Positions 9,061-21,659 of a stretch of 64,000 nt of DNA are shown in pieces; position 1 is the stretch's first letter; every line of letters begins with the position of its first letter. A program made the translations under genes and the position numbers. Origin of the DNA: Ramlibacter alkalitolerans. GTDB lineage: Bacteria; Pseudomonadota; Gammaproteobacteria; Burkholderiales; Burkholderiaceae_C. A model generated the notes under the pieces. It did not search any database and was not told the origin of the DNA. It was given only the letters and a program-made list of their open reading frames with translations. The DNA lies in contig NZ_JAEQND010000003.1 in assembly GCF_016722765.1 (NCBI RefSeq), positions 62,001-126,000 of the forward strand, given 5' to 3'.

Positions 9061-10044
9061 GTGGCGCTGCAACTCGGCGAGATCATCGCGGCGCTCGGCG
9101 GCGAGCTGCATGGCGATGCCACGCAGCGCATCGAGGGCCTGGCCCCGCTCGAAGGCGCGCAGCCCGGGCAACTGAGCTTCCTCAGCAACCCCAAGTACCG
9201 CCAGCAACTCGAAAGCTCGCGCGCGGCCTGCGTCATCGTTGCCGCCGGCCTGCGCGAGCAGGCGCTGGCGCGCGGCGCGTGCATCGTCGCCGACGATCCC
9301 TATCTCTACTTCGCCCGCCTGACGCAGCTGTGGAAGCGGGTGCATGCGCGCCCCGAGGGACCGGCGATCCACCCCAGCGCCGTGATCGCGGACGATGCGC
9401 ACATCGCCGAGGGCGCGCGCATCGGCCCCCATTGCGTCGTCGAGCGCGGTGCCCGCATCGGTGCCGGCACGGTGCTCAAGGCCCGCGTCCATGTGGGTGA
9501 GGACTGCACGGTGGGTGCGCGCTGCATCCTGCATCCCGGCGTGGTGATCGGCGCCGACGGTTTCGGTTTCGCACCGCACCAGGGCGCCTGGGAGAAGATC
9601 GAGCAGCTCGGCGCCGTGCGCATCGGCGACGACGTGGAAATCGGGGCCAACACCTGCATCGACCGCGGCGCGCTGGCCGACACGGTGATCGAGGACGGCG
9701 TGAAGATGGACAACCTCATCCAGGTCGGCCACAACTGCCGCATCGGCGCGCACACGGCCATCGCCGGCTGCGTGGGCATCGCCGGCAGCGCCACCATCGG
9801 CAAGCACTGCATGCTCGGCGGCGCGGCCATGATCCTGGGCCACCTGACGATCGCGGACCGCGTGGTGATCTCGTCCGGAACCTTCGTCGCGCGCTCGATC
9901 CACAAGCCGGGCCTGTACACCGGCATCTTCCCCATCGACGACAATGCGAACTGGGAAAAGAACGCGGCCACGCTGAAGCAGCTGCATACCCTGCGCGACC
10001 GCATCAAGGCGCTCGAGAAGGCGCTCGAAGAGAAAAAGACATGA
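9061..10044 (+). CDS. lpxD: UDP-3-O-acyl-glucosamine N-acyltransferase
   Basis: LpxD adds the second (N-linked) acyl chain in lipid A synthesis, using acyl-ACP. The 327-aa protein has an N-terminal uridine-binding domain (through about residue 100), then a left-handed beta-helix of hexapeptide repeats (IGPHCV, IGAGTV, IGDDVE and others). The catalytic His lies in [22 protein letters not shown] start at 9061, 13 nt after skp, gives the expected N-terminus ([16 protein letters not shown]). It overlaps fabZ by 4 nt. Confidence 0.97.
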   Translation: MALQLGEIIAALGGELHGDATQRIEGLAPLEGAQPGQLSFLSNPKYRQQLESSRAACVIVAAGLREQALARGACIVADDPYLYFARLTQLWKRVHARPEGPAIHPSAVIADDAHIAEGARIGPHCVVERGARIGAGTVLKARVHVGEDCTVGARCILHPGVVIGADGFGFAPHQGAWEKIEQLGAVRIGDDVEIGANTCIDRGALADTVIEDGVKMDNLIQVGHNCRIGAHTAIAGCVGIAGSATIGKHCMLGGAAMILGHLTIADRVVISSGTFVARSIHKPGLYTGIFPIDDNANWEKNAATLKQLHTLRDRIKALEKALEEKKT

Positions 10045-10487
10045 CGACGATGGACATCCACGAGATCCTGAAGAAACTGCCGCACCGCTACCCGTTTCTG
10101 CTGGTGGACCGCGTGCTCGCCGTGGATCCGGGCAAGGCGATCAAGGCGCTGAAGAACGTGACGATCAACGAGCCGTTCTTCGTCGGCCATTTCCCGCACC
10201 GGCCGGTGATGCCGGGCGTGCTGATGCTCGAAGCCATGGCCCAGACGGCAGGGCTGCTCGCCTTCGCCGGCGAGACCGGCACGCGGGACCCGAATTCCGT
10301 CATCTACTTCGCGGGCATCGATGGCGCGCGCTTCAAGCGCCCGGTGGAGCCCGGCGACCAGCTGGTGATGGATGTCGAGCTGCTGCGCCACAAGGCCGGG
10401 ATCTACAAGTTCAAGGGCACGGCGCGCGTCGGCGAGGAGATCGCCTGCGAGGCCGAGCTCATGTGCACGATGCGCACGGTGGCCTGA
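10041..10487 (+). CDS. fabZ: (3R)-hydroxyacyl-ACP dehydratase FabZ
   Basis: FabZ dehydrates 3-hydroxyacyl-ACP in type II fatty acid synthesis and competes with LpxA for hydroxyacyl-ACP, which explains its position between lpxD and lpxA. The 148-aa hot-dog-fold protein has the [12 protein letters not shown] substrate segment. The active-site His is in [13 protein letters not shown] and the active-site Glu in [11 protein letters not shown]. The ATG at 10041 overlaps the lpxD TGA; a second ATG at 10050 ([15 protein letters not shown]) could be the true start. Confidence 0.98.
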   Translation: MTTMDIHEILKKLPHRYPFLLVDRVLAVDPGKAIKALKNVTINEPFFVGHFPHRPVMPGVLMLEAMAQTAGLLAFAGETGTRDPNSVIYFAGIDGARFKRPVEPGDQLVMDVELLRHKAGIYKFKGTARVGEEIACEAELMCTMRTVA

Positions 10488-10500
10488 GGGGACGCTGGCC

Positions 10501-11289
10501 GTGGCGAACATCCATCCCACCGCGATCGTCGATCCGCAGGCGGAGCTGGACGCGAGCGTCGCCATCGGCCCGTACACGATCGTCGGCCCGCACGTGAAGA
10601 TCGGTGCCGGCACCACGGTGGGACCGCACGTCGTGCTCGAAGGCCACACCACCATCGGCCGCCACAACCGCATCTTCCAGTTCGGCTCCATCGGCGCGGC
10701 CAACCAGGACAAGAAGTACCGGGACGAGCCCACCGAACTGGTGATCGGCGAGCGCAACACGATCCGCGAATTCGTGACGCTGCATGTCGGCACGGTGCAG
10801 GACAAGGCGATCACGCGCATCGGCGACGACAACTGGATCATGGCGTACACGCACATCGCGCACGACTGCACCGTGGGCAGCCACACCACCCTGGCCAACA
10901 ACGCGACGCTCGCGGGCCACGTGGAGCTGGGCGACTGGGTCACGATCGGCGGGCTCACCGGCATCCACCAGTTCGTCAAGGTCGGCGCCCATGCGATGGT
11001 GGGCTTCGCCAGCGCCGTCTCGCAGGACATCCCGCCCTACATGCTGGTCGACGGCAATCCGCTCGCCGTGCGGGGGGTCAACGTCGTGGGCCTGCGGCGG
11101 CGTGAATTCGGCGACGCGCGCATCGCCGCCATCCGCCAGATGCACAAGCTGCTGTACCGCGAAGGCCGCACGCTGGAGGCCGCCCGCGAGGCGATCGCGG
11201 CACTGGCGCAGTCGGCGCCCGAAGCAGCGCAAGACGTCGCCCTGATGGGTTCCTTCCTGGCCGCCGCCACCCGCGGCATCGCCCGGTAA
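10501..11289 (+). CDS. lpxA: UDP-N-acetylglucosamine O-acyltransferase
   Basis: LpxA carries out the first step of lipid A synthesis, moving a hydroxyacyl chain from ACP to UDP-GlcNAc. Starting at the GTG at 10501 the product is 262 aa, exactly the E. coli length, and begins with the typical [16 protein letters not shown]. Hexapeptide repeats fill residues 5-190. The catalytic His is in [13 protein letters not shown], and the C-terminal helical region begins around [12 protein letters not shown]. fabZ ends 14 nt upstream, and the lpxA stop codon abuts the lpxB start with no gap. Confidence 0.97.
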   Translation: MANIHPTAIVDPQAELDASVAIGPYTIVGPHVKIGAGTTVGPHVVLEGHTTIGRHNRIFQFGSIGAANQDKKYRDEPTELVIGERNTIREFVTLHVGTVQDKAITRIGDDNWIMAYTHIAHDCTVGSHTTLANNATLAGHVELGDWVTIGGLTGIHQFVKVGAHAMVGFASAVSQDIPPYMLVDGNPLAVRGVNVVGLRRREFGDARIAAIRQMHKLLYREGRTLEAAREAIAALAQSAPEAAQDVALMGSFLAAATRGIAR

Positions 11290-12429
11290 ATGGCATCCCC
11301 GCGCTTCGCCATGGTCGCCGGAGAGGCGTCCGGTGACCTGCTGGCCGGCCACGTGCTGGATGCGATGCGGGCGCGCTGGCCGCAACTGTCCGCAGCGGGC
11401 ATCGGTGGCGCGCAGATGCAGCAGCGCGGCTTCGAGCCGTGGTGGCCGGCGGAGAAGCTTTCGGTCAGCGGCTATGCCGAGGTGTTCAAGCACCTGCGCG
11501 AGATCATGGCGATCCGCAATGCGCTGCGCGACCGGCTGCTGGCCGACCGGCCCGACGTCTTCATCGGCGTGGACGCGCCCGACTTCAACCTCAGCCTCGA
11601 GGAGCAGTTGCGCGCCAAGGGCGTGAAGACGGTGCACTTCGTGTGCCCGTCGATCTGGGCCTGGCGCGCGCGGCGGGTCGAGAAGCTGAAGAAGGCCTGC
11701 GACCACGTGCTGTGCATCTTCCCCTTCGAGCCGGAACTGCTGGCGAAGCACGGCGTGCCGGCCACCTACGTCGGCCACCCCCTCGCCAGCGTCATCCCGA
11801 TGGAGCCGGACCGGATGGCCGCGCGCCGCAAGCTGGGCCTGCCCCTGAACGGCAAGGTGATCGCCTTGCTGCCCGGCAGCCGCGCCTCGGAGATCGAGAT
11901 GCTGACGAAGCGCTTCCTCAAGGCCGCGGCCCTGCTGGAAAAGCGCCATCCCGATTCGTGGTTCGTGATCCCCGCGGTGCCGGCGCTGCAGTCGCGCATC
12001 AGCCAGATCGCGCGCGCCCGCAAAGGGCCGCGCCACCTGACCATCGTCACCGGCGAGTCGCATGCGGCGCTGGCGGCCTGCGATGTCGCCATGGTCGCCA
12101 GCGGCACGGCGACCCTGGAGGCGGCCTTGTTCAAGCGGCCGATGGTGATCTCGTACCGAACGAGCTGGCTCACCTACGCGCTGATGCGGCCCCGGCAGCT
12201 GCAGCCCTGGGTGGGGCTGCCGAACATCCTGTGCCGCGACTTCGTCGTGCCGGAGTTGCTGCAGGCCAACGCAAAACCCGACAAGCTTTCCAGGGCGCTG
12301 GCCGGCTGGCTCGAGAGCCCTGAGAGAATCCGGGCCGTGCAGGAACGCTTCCGCGACCTGCACGTCCAGCTTGCGCGCGATACCGCCACCCTCGCCACCG
12401 ATGCCATCGAAAAAGCCCTTGCCGCCTGA
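11290..12429 (+). CDS. lpxB: Lipid A disaccharide synthase
   Basis: LpxB is a peripheral-membrane GT-B glycosyltransferase that joins UDP-2,3-diacylglucosamine and lipid X into the lipid A disaccharide. The 379-aa product has the N-terminal [15 protein letters not shown] loop, [17 protein letters not shown], the [10 protein letters not shown] start of the nucleotide-binding domain, and [13 protein letters not shown]. The ATG follows the lpxA stop directly. The 3' end overlaps rnhB by 29 nt in another frame. Confidence 0.97.
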   Translation: MASPRFAMVAGEASGDLLAGHVLDAMRARWPQLSAAGIGGAQMQQRGFEPWWPAEKLSVSGYAEVFKHLREIMAIRNALRDRLLADRPDVFIGVDAPDFNLSLEEQLRAKGVKTVHFVCPSIWAWRARRVEKLKKACDHVLCIFPFEPELLAKHGVPATYVGHPLASVIPMEPDRMAARRKLGLPLNGKVIALLPGSRASEIEMLTKRFLKAAALLEKRHPDSWFVIPAVPALQSRISQIARARKGPRHLTIVTGESHAALAACDVAMVASGTATLEAALFKRPMVISYRTSWLTYALMRPRQLQPWVGLPNILCRDFVVPELLQANAKPDKLSRALAGWLESPERIRAVQERFRDLHVQLARDTATLATDAIEKALAA

Positions 12430-13111
12430 GCCCGTGCGCCGCATCGTCACGACGACGATCCGCACGCGCGCCGCCAAGGCGGTGCAGAAGCCGCTGCTGT
12501 TCCCGGACCCGGTGGGCCTGGTCGCCGGGGTCGACGAGGCGGGGCGCGGGCCGCTGGCGGGTCCCGTGGTGGCCGCCGCCGTCATCCTGGACGACAAGAA
12601 GCGCATCCTGGGTCTGAACGACTCCAAGGTGCTCACGCCGCTGCAGCGCGACAGGCTGTACGACAAGATCCGCGAGAAGGCCCTGTGCTGCGCCTGGGGC
12701 CTGGCGAGCGTGCAGGAGATCGACGAACTGAACATCTTCCACGCCACCATGCTGGCCATGAGGCGCGCGGTGGAAGGCCTGCGCCTGAAGCCCGCGAAGG
12801 TGCTGGTGGACGGCAACCGGCTGCCCAAGCTGGACGTGCTGTCGGAGGCCATCGTCGATGGCGACGCCAAGGTCAAGTCGATCTCCGCCGCGTCCATCAT
12901 CGCCAAGGTCACGCGCGACCGCATGCTGCTGGAGCTGCACGCGCTGTTTCCGCAGTACGGCTTTGCCGCGCACAAGGGCTACAGCACGCCGGAGCACCTG
13001 GAGGCGCTGCGCGTGCACGGGCCCTGCATCCACCACCGGCGGCACTTTGCGCCCGTCGCCGCGCAGTTCGCGCTGGAAGATGGTGGCACGGTGTCCGTGC
13101 AGGTCCAGTGA
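12401..13111 (+). CDS. rnhB: Ribonuclease HII
   Basis: RNase HII removes single ribonucleotides and RNA-DNA hybrids. The product is 236 aa with a basic, Pro-rich N-terminal extension of about 35 residues before the catalytic core. The first catalytic Asp-Glu pair is in [14 protein letters not shown], a third acidic residue in LVDGNRLP, and the conserved C-terminal [15 protein letters not shown] follows. The ATG at 12401 gives a short overlap with lpxB; an upstream in-frame start at 12371 is possible but less likely. Confidence 0.95.
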   Translation: MPSKKPLPPEPVRRIVTTTIRTRAAKAVQKPLLFPDPVGLVAGVDEAGRGPLAGPVVAAAVILDDKKRILGLNDSKVLTPLQRDRLYDKIREKALCCAWGLASVQEIDELNIFHATMLAMRRAVEGLRLKPAKVLVDGNRLPKLDVLSEAIVDGDAKVKSISAASIIAKVTRDRMLLELHALFPQYGFAAHKGYSTPEHLEALRVHGPCIHHRRHFAPVAAQFALEDGGTVSVQVQ

Positions 13112-13914
13112 CCTCGTCCGACACGCAATACGTTTCCTCGCGCGACAACGCGCTGCTGAAGGACCTGCGCCGGCTGGCGCAGGACAGCCACGCCTACCGC
13201 AGGCAGGGCCGGGTCTGGCTCGAAGGCGACCATCTCTGCCGGGCCGCGCTGCAGCGCGGGCTGCGGCCCTCGCATGCGGTGTTCCAGGCCTCGTATTTCG
13301 ATCGCGCCGGGCACCAGTGGGCCGATGCCGGCGGCAAGGCGGTGGTGGTCGACGACACGTTGTTCGCGTCCATCAGCGGCCTGGAGTCGCCGGCGGCGAT
13401 GGGCTTCGTGCTGCCGCTGCCTGCGGCGCCCGCCCTGGAGCCGGATGCGCCCTCGGTGCTGCTCGATGGCCTGCAGGACGCCGGCAACGTCGGCACCATC
13501 CTGCGCAGCGCCGCGGCCTTCGGCTTCGGCCAGGTGCTGGCGATGAAGGGGACGGCGGCGCTGTGGAGTCCGAAGGTGCTGCGCGCCGGGATGGGCGCCC
13601 ATTTCGGCCTGCGCCTGGTGGAAGGCCTGGAGCCGGACGCCGTGGACAAGCTGGCGGTGCCGCTGCTGGCCACCAGCTCGCACCAGGGCGAGTACCTGCA
13701 CCGCACGGCTCTGCCGTGGCCCTGCGCCTGGGTGTTCGGGCACGAAGGGCAGGGCGTGAGCGCGGCGCTGAGCGAGCGCGCGGGACGCTTCGTGCGCATC
13801 GTGCAGCCGGGAGGCGAGGAGTCACTGAACGTGGCCGCGGCGGCGGCGATCTGCCTGCACGCGAGCGCGGCGGGCGATAGGGGCCAAGCGGGGAGAGCGG
13901 GGAGAGCGGGGTGA
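13108..13914 (+). CDS. TrmH/SpoU-family RNA 2'-O-methyltransferase
   Basis: This is a SAM-dependent SPOUT enzyme that probably methylates a ribose in 23S rRNA (RlmB-like) or tRNA; the substrate cannot be told from sequence. An N-terminal substrate-binding domain (residues 1-105) precedes the knot domain. The knot domain shows motif 1 ([16 protein letters not shown], with the conserved Asn, Gly and Arg), motif 2 ([13 protein letters not shown]) and motif 3 ([13 protein letters not shown]). The GTG start overlaps the rnhB stop by 4 nt. The last dozen residues ([13 protein letters not shown]) are encoded by a tandem repeat, so the C-terminus looks extended or frayed. Confidence 0.9.
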   Translation: MTSSDTQYVSSRDNALLKDLRRLAQDSHAYRRQGRVWLEGDHLCRAALQRGLRPSHAVFQASYFDRAGHQWADAGGKAVVVDDTLFASISGLESPAAMGFVLPLPAAPALEPDAPSVLLDGLQDAGNVGTILRSAAAFGFGQVLAMKGTAALWSPKVLRAGMGAHFGLRLVEGLEPDAVDKLAVPLLATSSHQGEYLHRTALPWPCAWVFGHEGQGVSAALSERAGRFVRIVQPGGEESLNVAAAAAICLHASAAGDRGQAGRAGRAG

Positions 13915-13936
13915 GCAGGGAGAGCGGGGCGAGAGC
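13889..13936. repeat. Short tandem repeat, about 9-10 bp units, across the methyltransferase stop
   Basis: Four to five imperfect copies of a GGGGAGAGC-like unit run through the last codons of the RNA methyltransferase and past its TGA at 13912. Such an array can gain or lose units by slippage, which would change the protein's C-terminus. Confidence 0.7.
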
Positions 13937-13976
13937 CGCGCGAATGCGAGGCGGAAGCGAGGCGGAAGCCGATAGC

Positions 13977-14150
13977 CGTCACCCCCGCGCAGGCGGGGGC
14001 CCAGAGGGCGCGCGCAGCGCGCTCTTCGGAAGCCCTGGATTCCCGCCTTCGCGGGAATGACGCGGGACGGAGGGAATGACGCCGCACGGGAGGCAATGAC
14101 GCCGGACGGCAGGGAATGACACCGGACGCCGCGCGAATGACACCGGCCGT
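13977..14150. repeat. REP/dRS3-like palindromes followed by a degenerate 20-bp tandem array
   Basis: This is the main content of the 390-bp gap between the RNA methyltransferase and carA. The first element is a hairpin, CCCCCGC at 13982-13988 paired with GCGGGGG at 13993-13999. The second is ATTCCC-N8-GGGAAT at 14039-14058, which has the same ATTCCC-N8-GGGAAT layout as the neisserial dRS3 repeat. After it, five AATGAC cores recur at 14056, 14075, 14095, 14115 and 14136 (periods 19-21 bp), as if one arm had been amplified. No coding sequence is supported here. Confidence 0.75.
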
Positions 14151-14173
14151 CGAGGGAAAACCCTCCCTCAGGC

Positions 14174-14179
14174 TATAAT
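14174..14179 (+). promoter_or_regulatory. Probable carAB promoter -10 element
   Basis: A perfect TATAAT lies at 14174-14179, about 125 nt ahead of the carA start and just after the repeat array. No good -35 hexamer is found 16-18 bp upstream, so the promoter may need an activator or rely on an extended -10. The long leader leaves room for regulation. Confidence 0.5.
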
Positions 14180-14244
14180 CAACGGCTTTCCCGAAACCCC
14201 CACACGCCCGCAGCGCATCCAGCCTCTCCCCCGACAAAAGCAAG

Positions 14245-14265
14245 ATCGAGAGCAGCCCTCTCGAT
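14245..14265 (+). promoter_or_regulatory. Hairpin in the carAB leader
   Basis: ATCGAGAG at 14245-14252 pairs perfectly with CTCTCGAT at 14258-14265 around a 5-nt loop. It sits in the predicted leader between the -10 element and the carA GTG. There is no T-run after it, so it is not a simple terminator. A role in leader regulation or mRNA stability is only inferred. Confidence 0.4.
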
Positions 14266-14304
14266 ACGCGTTCTGGGCGTGCCCGTAACCATCCGGAGAA
14301 CCCA

Positions 14305-15474
14305 GTGCTTTCGTCGCTTCAGGGCGCATTCCCGCCCGCCATCCTGGCGCTCGCAGACGGCACCGTCTTTCTCGGCAACTCGATCGGAGCCGCAGGTTCC
14401 AGCACCGGCGAAGTCGTGTTCAACACGGCGCTCACCGGCTACCAGGAAATCCTGACCGATCCGAGCTACTGCCAGCAGATCGTCACGCTCACCTATCCGC
14501 ACATCGGCAACTACGGCGTGAACGCCGAGGACGTCGAGGCCGCCAAGGTGCATGCCGCCGGCCTGATCATCCGCGACCTGCCGCTGATCGCCTCCAGCTT
14601 CCGCGCCGACATGACGCTGCAGCAGTACCTGCAGCGCGAGAACACGGTAGGCATCGCCAACATCGACACCCGCAAGCTCACCCGCATCCTGCGCAGCAAG
14701 GGCGCGCAGAACGGCTGCATCCTCGGCCTGGCGCAGGGCGAGGAGATCACGCCCGCCCTGGTGGAGAAGGCCGTGGCCCAGGCGCGCAAGGCGCCGGCCA
14801 TGAATGGCCTCGACCTGGCCAAGGAGGTGACGGTCCCCAAGTCCTACGACTGGGACCAGACCGAATGGCAGCTGGGCACCGGCTACGGCCAGCTCGATCA
14901 GCCGAAGTACCACGTCGTCGCCTTCGACTACGGCGTGAAGAAGAACATCCTGCGCATGCTGGCCGAGCGGGGCTGCAAGGTCACCGTCGTGCCGGCGAAG
15001 ACCCCCGCCGCGGAAGTGAAGAAGCTCAACCCTGACGGCGTGTTCCTGTCCAACGGCCCGGGCGACCCGGAGCCCTGCGAGTACGCCATCGAGTCCACGC
15101 GCGAGCTGATCGAGGCGGGCTACCCCACCTTCGGCATCTGCCTGGGCCACCAGATCATGGCGCTCGCCTCGGGCGCCAAGACCTTCAAGATGAAGTTCGG
15201 CCACCACGGCGCGAACCATCCGGTGAAGGACCTCGACAGCGGCCGCGTGAGCATCACGAGCCAGAACCACGGCTTCGCGGTGGACGAGAAGACGCTGCCC
15301 GCCAACCTGCGCCCCACGCACATCAGCCTGTTCGACGGCACGCTGCAGGGACTGGCGTGGACCGACAGACCCGCGTTCTGCTTCCAGGGCCACCCGGAAG
15401 CCTCCCCGGGGCCGCACGACATCGGCTACCTGTTCGACCGTTTCACCGGCCTCATGGACGCCGGCAAGAAGTAA
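14305..15474 (+). CDS. carA: Carbamoyl-phosphate synthase small (glutaminase) subunit
   Basis: CarA hydrolyses glutamine and channels ammonia to CarB for carbamoyl phosphate, the precursor of arginine and pyrimidines. The 389-aa protein has the N-terminal CPSase domain ([17 protein letters not shown]) and a C-terminal class I glutamine amidotransferase domain. The nucleophile Cys is in [14 protein letters not shown] near residue 279, and the His-Glu pair is in [15 protein letters not shown] at 14305 is used, with GGAGA 5-9 nt upstream. carB follows 3 nt after the stop. Confidence 0.98.
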   Translation: MLSSLQGAFPPAILALADGTVFLGNSIGAAGSSTGEVVFNTALTGYQEILTDPSYCQQIVTLTYPHIGNYGVNAEDVEAAKVHAAGLIIRDLPLIASSFRADMTLQQYLQRENTVGIANIDTRKLTRILRSKGAQNGCILGLAQGEEITPALVEKAVAQARKAPAMNGLDLAKEVTVPKSYDWDQTEWQLGTGYGQLDQPKYHVVAFDYGVKKNILRMLAERGCKVTVVPAKTPAAEVKKLNPDGVFLSNGPGDPEPCEYAIESTRELIEAGYPTFGICLGHQIMALASGAKTFKMKFGHHGANHPVKDLDSGRVSITSQNHGFAVDEKTLPANLRPTHISLFDGTLQGLAWTDRPAFCFQGHPEASPGPHDIGYLFDRFTGLMDAGKK

Positions 15475-15477
15475 ACC

Positions 15478-18765
<3,288 letters not shown>

Positions 18766-18875
18766 CCTCGTCAGGGGCGGGGGGGCGAGTCTCCTCGGGA
18801 TCCTGACCCGTCCGGCGGGTCGCTTCCCGGCCGGGTAGGCCCTGGCCGGCTTCCGCGGCATAATCCGGGAACCCC

Positions 18876-18910
18876 ACCGCCGACCGGCAACGTTCGGCGG
18901 TTTGTTTTTT
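18876..18910 (+). terminator. Rho-independent terminator after carB
   Basis: ACCGCCGA at 18876-18883 pairs with TCGGCGGT at 18894-18901, followed by TTTGTTTTTT. This ends the carAB transcript. A CATAAT at 18859-18864 just upstream could be a -10 element, in which case the hairpin would lie in the greA leader and could also act as an attenuator. Confidence 0.85.
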
Positions 18911-18962
18911 GCTGTGAGAGCAGGCAGGCACCAGACCTCGCCTGCCGAGGAGACCACCCGAG

Positions 18963-19439
18963 ATGGCCACCATTCCCATCACCGTCCGCGGCGCGGAGAA
19001 GCTCAAGGCTGAACTGCACCGCCTGAAGACCGTCGACCGGCCGGCGGTCATCACCGCCATTGCCGAGGCCCGCGCCCAGGGCGACCTGTCGGAGAACGCG
19101 GAGTACGACGCCGCCAAGGACCGCCAGGGCTTCATCGAAGGCCGCATCCGCGAGCTGGAAGGCAAGCTGGCCGCGGCCCAGGTCATCGATCCCACTTCGC
19201 TGGACGCCGGCGGCCGGGTCGTGTTCGGCGCCACCGTCGAACTCGAGGACGAGGACAGCGGCGCCACCGTCAAGTACCAGATCGTGGGCGAGGACGAGGC
19301 CGACCTCAAGCAGGGGCTGATCAACATCTCCAGCCCGATCGCCCGCGCCCTCATCGGCAAGGAAGAGGGCGACACGGCCGAAGTGCAGGCCCCCGGCGGC
19401 ACGCGCAGGTACGAGATCGTCGCCGTCCACTACGTCTGA
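18963..19439 (+). CDS. greA: Transcription elongation factor GreA
   Basis: GreA enters the RNA polymerase secondary channel and stimulates cleavage of backtracked RNA. The 158-aa product equals the E. coli length. The N-terminal coiled coil has the acidic tip in [15 protein letters not shown], and the C-terminal FKBP-like domain ends with [17 protein letters not shown] and [23 protein letters not shown] ribosome-binding site precedes the ATG. The next gene starts 2 nt after the stop. Confidence 0.98.
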   Translation: MATIPITVRGAEKLKAELHRLKTVDRPAVITAIAEARAQGDLSENAEYDAAKDRQGFIEGRIRELEGKLAAAQVIDPTSLDAGGRVVFGATVELEDEDSGATVKYQIVGEDEADLKQGLINISSPIARALIGKEEGDTAEVQAPGGTRRYEIVAVHYV

Positions 19440-19441
19440 CC

Positions 19442-19906
19442 GTGCACTGGAAGACCCGCCTGACCGTGTTCGCGGCGGCCCTCTGGTGGGGCAGCCTGAG
19501 CGCGATCGGGTTCATGGCGGTGCCGCTGCTGTTCCGCCATGCGCCTTCGGTGTCGGTGGCGGGCCGGCTCGCCGGCGAGCTGTTCGAGGCGCAGGCCTGG
19601 CTGAGCCTGGTGTGCGGCATCGTGGTGCTGACGGGCGCGCGCGACGAGGAGGGCGTGGCGACCATGGGCTGGGCCCGCGGCGCCGTCGGCTTCGTGCTGG
19701 TGGGGATGCTGTGCGCGCTGCTGCAGCAGTTCGCCGTGGCGCCGCGGATCGTCGTGCGGCAGGACCTGGCGTTCTGGCACAGCTTCGGCACCGCGCTGTT
19801 TGCTGCGCAGTGGGTCTGCGCCGCGGTGCTGCTGTGGAAGGTGACGACGCCGCTCAGTCGGCGCGCGTCTTCTTCACCGACTTCTGCTTCGGCTTCGCCT
19901 TCTTGA
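19442..19906 (+). CDS. Small integral membrane protein, DUF4149 type
   Basis: The function is unknown. The 154-aa product has four predicted membrane segments (about residues 8-28, 48-65, 78-98 and 115-133) and resembles the DUF4149 group often found beside greA in betaproteobacteria. A GTG at 19442 follows the greA stop by 2 nt, so it is probably translated from the greA mRNA. Its last 53 nt overlap the convergent yhbY gene, and the resulting tail (a Ser/Ala/Pro-rich stretch) has low complexity, so the C-terminus is doubtful. Confidence 0.75.
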   Translation: MHWKTRLTVFAAALWWGSLSAIGFMAVPLLFRHAPSVSVAGRLAGELFEAQAWLSLVCGIVVLTGARDEEGVATMGWARGAVGFVLVGMLCALLQQFAVAPRIVVRQDLAFWHSFGTALFAAQWVCAAVLLWKVTTPLSRRASSSPTSASASPS

Positions 19907-20327
19907 CCATCCCGCCCGTGGTGAGCCGCTGGTTGCCCAGCACGCGCACGCGCTTGACCTCCGGCCGCTGGCCGCCGCGACTGGAGTTCTTCACGACCTT
20001 GAATTCGCGCGGGCCGGGCTTGCGCTCCTCGTCTTCCGCCTTCGCCTTCTTCGGCTTCGGGCGCCACAGCACCAGCAGCTTGCCGATGTGCTGTATGGGC
20101 GCGGCGTTGAGTTCCTCCGCCAGCTGCTGGTAGATCGCTTCGCGCTGCTCGCGGTCGTCCCCCAGCACGCGGACCTTGATCAACCCGTGCGCATTGAGCG
20201 CCGCGTTGGTTTCCTTGACGACGGCGGGCGTCAGGCCGTCGTTGCCGATCATCACCACCGGGTCGAGGTGATGGGCTTCGGCCCGATGCGCCTTGCGCTC
20301 GGCCACACTCAGTTGAATCGCTGGCAT
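19854..20327 (-). CDS. yhbY: YhbY/CRS1 RNA-binding protein with basic C-terminal extension
   Basis: YhbY-type CRM-domain proteins bind pre-50S ribosomal particles. Residues 1-97 form the CRM domain; [12 protein letters not shown] replaces the usual GKxGLT loop. The remaining 60 residues are a Lys/Arg-rich extension ending in [16 protein letters not shown], absent from the 97-aa E. coli protein and probably an RNA-binding tail. It starts head-to-head with rlmE, with only 20 bp between the start codons, and overlaps the preceding membrane-protein gene tail-to-tail by 53 nt. The greA/yhbY/rlmE arrangement is conserved in proteobacteria. Confidence 0.92.
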   Translation of the reverse strand: MPAIQLSVAERKAHRAEAHHLDPVVMIGNDGLTPAVVKETNAALNAHGLIKVRVLGDDREQREAIYQQLAEELNAAPIQHIGKLLVLWRPKPKKAKAEDEERKPGPREFKVVKNSSRGGQRPEVKRVRVLGNQRLTTGGMVKKAKPKQKSVKKTRAD

Positions 20328-20332
20328 CCGCC

Positions 20333-20340
20333 TATTATCC
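20333..20340. promoter_or_regulatory. Shared symmetric -10 region between yhbY and rlmE
   Basis: The 20 bp between the two start codons contain TATTAT (20333-20338) reading right. The same bases, shifted by 2 bp, read GATAAT to the left. A -10 here would start transcription within a few nucleotides of each ATG, implying leaderless or very short leaders. The -35 matches are weak (TTGAAT at 20313-20318 with a 14-bp spacer for rlmE). Confidence 0.45.
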
Positions 20341-20347
20341 GTTGCAC

Positions 20348-21004
20348 ATGAAAGTCCGCACCAAAAGCAAGAAGGTCACGAAGTCCTGGTTGAACGACCA
20401 CGTCAATGACCCGTACGTGAAACTGGCACAGAAGGAGGGCTACCGGGCCCGCGCAGCCTACAAGCTCAAGGAGATCGACGAGACCCTGGGCCTGATCCGG
20501 CCGGGGCACCTGGTGGTCGACCTGGGCTCGACGCCGGGTGCGTGGAGCCAGTACGTGCGCCGCAAGCTGGCGCCCGAAGGCGCGGCCGCCGGCGTGCTCG
20601 ACGGCCAGATCCTGGCGCTGGACATCCTGCCCATGGAACCGGTCGAAGGCGTGACCTTCGTGCAGGGCGACTTCCGCGAGCCGGAGCCCGCCGCCGAACT
20701 CGACAAGCTGCTGGCCGGCCGCAAGGCGGACGTGGTGGTCTCGGACATGGCGCCCAACCTGTCGGGCATTGCCTCGTCGGATTCGGCACGCATCGCGCAC
20801 CTGGTCGAACTGGCGGTCGACTTCGCCGGGACCCACCTCAAACCCGAGGGCGCCCTCGTGTGCAAGGTGTTCCACGGCAGCGGCTACAGCCAGCTGGTGA
20901 AGCTGTTCAAGGAAAGGTTCCGGACGGTCAAGCCGCTCAAGCCCAAGGCCTCGCGCGACAAGTCGTCCGAGACCTTCCTGGTCGGGATCGGCCTCAAGAG
21001 CTGA
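20348..21004 (+). CDS. rlmE: 23S rRNA 2'-O-ribose U2552 methyltransferase
   Basis: RlmE (FtsJ/RrmJ) methylates the A-loop of 23S rRNA late in 50S assembly. The product is 218 aa from the ATG at 20348. It shows the SAM-binding loop [14 protein letters not shown] and the K-D-K-E catalytic set: Lys in [10 protein letters not shown], Asp in [11 protein letters not shown], Lys in [10 protein letters not shown] and Glu in [10 protein letters not shown]. The 3' end overlaps the convergent SCO1 gene by 11 nt. In many relatives ftsH follows directly; here a copper cassette intervenes. Confidence 0.96.
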   Translation: MKVRTKSKKVTKSWLNDHVNDPYVKLAQKEGYRARAAYKLKEIDETLGLIRPGHLVVDLGSTPGAWSQYVRRKLAPEGAAAGVLDGQILALDILPMEPVEGVTFVQGDFREPEPAAELDKLLAGRKADVVVSDMAPNLSGIASSDSARIAHLVELAVDFAGTHLKPEGALVCKVFHGSGYSQLVKLFKERFRTVKPLKPKASRDKSSETFLVGIGLKS

Positions 21005-21632
21005 CCTTGGTGCCCGGCGGCGGCGGCTTGCGATCCAGGTGCTGGATCGCGGCCACGATCATCCGCGGATCGGCCAGCGCGGGCGTCATGCCCCAGCGCC
21101 GGTAGGCATCGTTGCCGATGCGCACCATGCCGACGTGGCGGCCCGGCTCCTTGTCGATCTTCGGATCCGGGTCGTAGAAGCCGAGCGAGTAGCGCAGGTC
21201 CTCGACCTCCGCGGGCACCCCGGTCAGGAACAGCCAGCCCGGGCCCACGCGATGCAGGCGCGCGAAATCGGCCAGGTCCTGCGGCTTGTCATCTTCCGGC
21301 CGCACGGTGAGCGAGTACATGAAGATGTCGCGCCCGATGCGCTCGCGCAGCAGCTGCTGCACGCGCACCAGGTTCTGCGTCATGGGCGGGCAGGTCCTGT
21401 TGCAGCCGGCGTACATCATGTTGATCACGACCAGCTTGTCGCGCACGAGGTCGTCGTAGAAGCGCACCGTCCTGCCCTCGTGCGTCTTCAGGCGCACGTT
21501 GGGCAGCCTGCCCTTGGCGTTGCGTGCGGCCACCGAGGCCGCCTGCCAGTCGGGCATGTTCAGCATCGATTCGGCCATGCCGGCGAGGGCGACGGCACCG
21601 CCGCCGACCAGTTCCAGGGAGCGGAAGTTCAT
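20994..21632 (-). CDS. SCO1/SenC-family copper-binding thioredoxin-fold protein
   Basis: Sco proteins deliver copper or reduce thiols at copper sites in the periplasm. The 212-aa product has the Cu-binding CxxxC in [12 protein letters not shown] and a distal His in [12 protein letters not shown], the third copper ligand of the family. The N-terminus has a short hydrophobic stretch ([15 protein letters not shown]) that may anchor or export it. AAGGAG precedes the ATG. It is transcribed after the multicopper oxidase gene with a 27-nt gap, so it probably matures that enzyme's copper centre rather than cytochrome oxidase. Confidence 0.9.
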   Translation of the reverse strand: MNFRSLELVGGGAVALAGMAESMLNMPDWQAASVAARNAKGRLPNVRLKTHEGRTVRFYDDLVRDKLVVINMMYAGCNRTCPPMTQNLVRVQQLLRERIGRDIFMYSLTVRPEDDKPQDLADFARLHRVGPGWLFLTGVPAEVEDLRYSLGFYDPDPKIDKEPGRHVGMVRIGNDAYRRWGMTPALADPRMIVAAIQHLDRKPPPPGTKVSS

Positions 21633-21659
21633 GCGAGTCTCCTTCGGGAATGGGTCGGC

